From contig JAEEML010000189.1 of the NCBI GenBank assembly GCA_016283195.1, forward strand, positions 1-7,082: DNA of 7,082 nucleotides. Reading direction: 5' to 3'. Position numbers and translations under genes: made by a program. The notes under the pieces are model-generated. The model worked only from the letters and a program-made list of their open reading frames with translations. It had not been told where the DNA came from and did not search any database. The DNA is from Deltaproteobacteria bacterium (lineage in GTDB: Bacteria; JAEEML01). This document shows, one piece after another, positions 6,706 to 7,082 of this stretch; positions within the stretch are counted from its first letter, which is position 1, and each line of letters begins with the position of its first letter.

Positions 6706-6717
6706 CTCTTGAAAGAG
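6706..6717 (-). promoter_or_regulatory. Small inverted repeat covering the rpoH Shine-Dalgarno
   Basis: On the minus strand CTCT-TTCA-AGAG (or a five-pair stem CTCTT/AAGAG with a two-base gap) overlaps the Shine-Dalgarno AAGAGGTG (6703-6710), just before the ATG at 6698. Folding in the mRNA would pair the AGAG of the ribosome binding site. The stem is short and would melt easily, as expected of an RNA thermometer, but this is inference. Confidence 0.4.
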
Positions 6718-6720
6718 TTC

Positions 6721-6738
6721 CACAGGATTTACCCTGTG
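6721..6738 (-). promoter_or_regulatory. Inverted repeat in the rpoH leader
   Basis: CACAGG and CCTGTG form a perfect 6-bp inverted repeat around a six-base centre, 22 bases before the rpoH start codon. It lies just downstream of the transcription start predicted from the upstream promoter candidate. It could be an operator half-site pair or a stable first hairpin of the leader RNA. It has no T-tract after it on the minus strand, so it is not a terminator. Confidence 0.5.
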
Positions 6739-6747
6739 CATATATAT

Positions 6748-6777
6748 TTCATAAGCGCTTAATGATTTATTAGTCAA
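6748..6777 (-). promoter_or_regulatory. Candidate rpoH promoter with a palindrome in its spacer
   Basis: On the minus strand TTGACT (6772-6777, 5/6 match to the -35) is followed after 18 bases by TATGAA (6748-6753, 4/6 match to the -10). The TGA inside the -35 is the stop codon of the upstream SRPBCC gene. A perfect 10-bp palindrome, TAAGCGCTTA (6752-6761), lies in the spacer and touches the -10, a position where a bound repressor would block polymerase. The sequence does not match the CIRCE element. Confidence 0.4.
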
Positions 6778-7082
6778 GAGTTTTTTTTGCCCTTGGCGGC
6801 CGCTTCAATCACATTTTTAAAAATAGCCAGTGTTTTCGGCAAAATATCATTTACTAATTTATTTGTTACTACCGGTGGCAATGTCCCTTTAAAAGCCACA
6901 TTAAGCTTATAAGTGGCTGCCGTGTGGCCATCCGGAGTGTTTTCCAAAAGCCAACCGCCGTCATTTTGCGTAAGCACGCTACTATTTTCCAAAGACCAAT
7001 GGACAGTGCCCACCGGTTCTTCGATGATGCGCAGGGTATAATTTAAGCGAAAAAAGAGGTCAAGTTCAAAGCGCACCAGAGA
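6774..7082 (-). CDS. SRPBCC / polyketide-cyclase-like protein, C-terminal part
   Basis: The frame is open to the right edge, so the start is outside; 102 residues are visible, and the GTG at 7076 is internal. The pattern VRFELDLFFRLNYTLRI, then WSLENSS, GGWLLENTPDGHTAATYKLNVAF, and a closing amphipathic helix LPPVVTNKLVNDILPKTLAIFKNVIEAA matches the second half of the SRPBCC (START-like, polyketide cyclase/COQ10-type) helix-grip fold. The long last helix and the antiparallel strands before it line the hydrophobic ligand cavity of this fold. The ligand cannot be deduced. The C-terminal tail AAAKGKKNS is basic and encoded across a run of eight A. Its stop codon overlaps the putative rpoH promoter. 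Confidence 0.72.
   Translation of the reverse strand, partial: SLVRFELDLFFRLNYTLRIIEEPVGTVHWSLENSSVLTQNDGGWLLENTPDGHTAATYKLNVAFKGTLPPVVTNKLVNDILPKTLAIFKNVIEAAAKGKKNS

Overview
The window looks like a chromosomal segment from a deltaproteobacterium-like organism, probably Myxococcota or a relative. The two best pointers are a FrzS-type pseudo-receiver/coiled-coil protein and a GH13 amylase of the style I recall from myxobacterial-type genomes. GC content is moderate by eye, well below classic Myxococcus, so an uncultivated or low-GC relative is more likely than Myxococcus itself. This placement is inference; there is no rRNA, tRNA or phylogenetic marker analysis behind it.

Layout. A plus-strand GH13 alpha-amylase-family gene enters from the left edge, without its start, and ends at 1734. 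It converges with a minus-strand block covering the rest of the window. A 225-bp intergenic region (1735-1959) separates them and holds a perfect 14-bp-stem hairpin followed by a decaying ~34-bp tandem repeat. Reading the minus strand in its own 5'->3' direction, the order is: the C-terminal part of an SRPBCC/polyketide-cyclase-like protein (runs off the right edge), the heat-shock sigma factor RpoH, the replicative helicase DnaB, an unrecognised 380-residue exported protein, and a 397-residue FrzS-like protein.

Expression. The dnaB stop codon forms part of the Shine-Dalgarno sequence of the exported-protein gene, so those two are almost certainly translationally coupled. rpoH has its own plausible promoter overlapping the stop of the SRPBCC gene, a palindrome in the promoter spacer, and two small inverted repeats in its leader, one covering the ribosome binding site. 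The FrzS-like gene has a separate sigma-70-like promoter candidate. rpoH and dnaB are housekeeping genes, but no pathway joins all the genes here.

Most worth following up: the FrzS-like protein has lost its phosphorylatable Asp yet keeps the His and Tyr that matter in M. xanthus FrzS. The amylase has Gln in place of the near-invariant region-I His and a compact four-Cys cluster. The repeat array runs into the end of the FrzS-like gene and supplies its stop codon. I see no phage, transposase, CRISPR, toxin-antitoxin or defence system.
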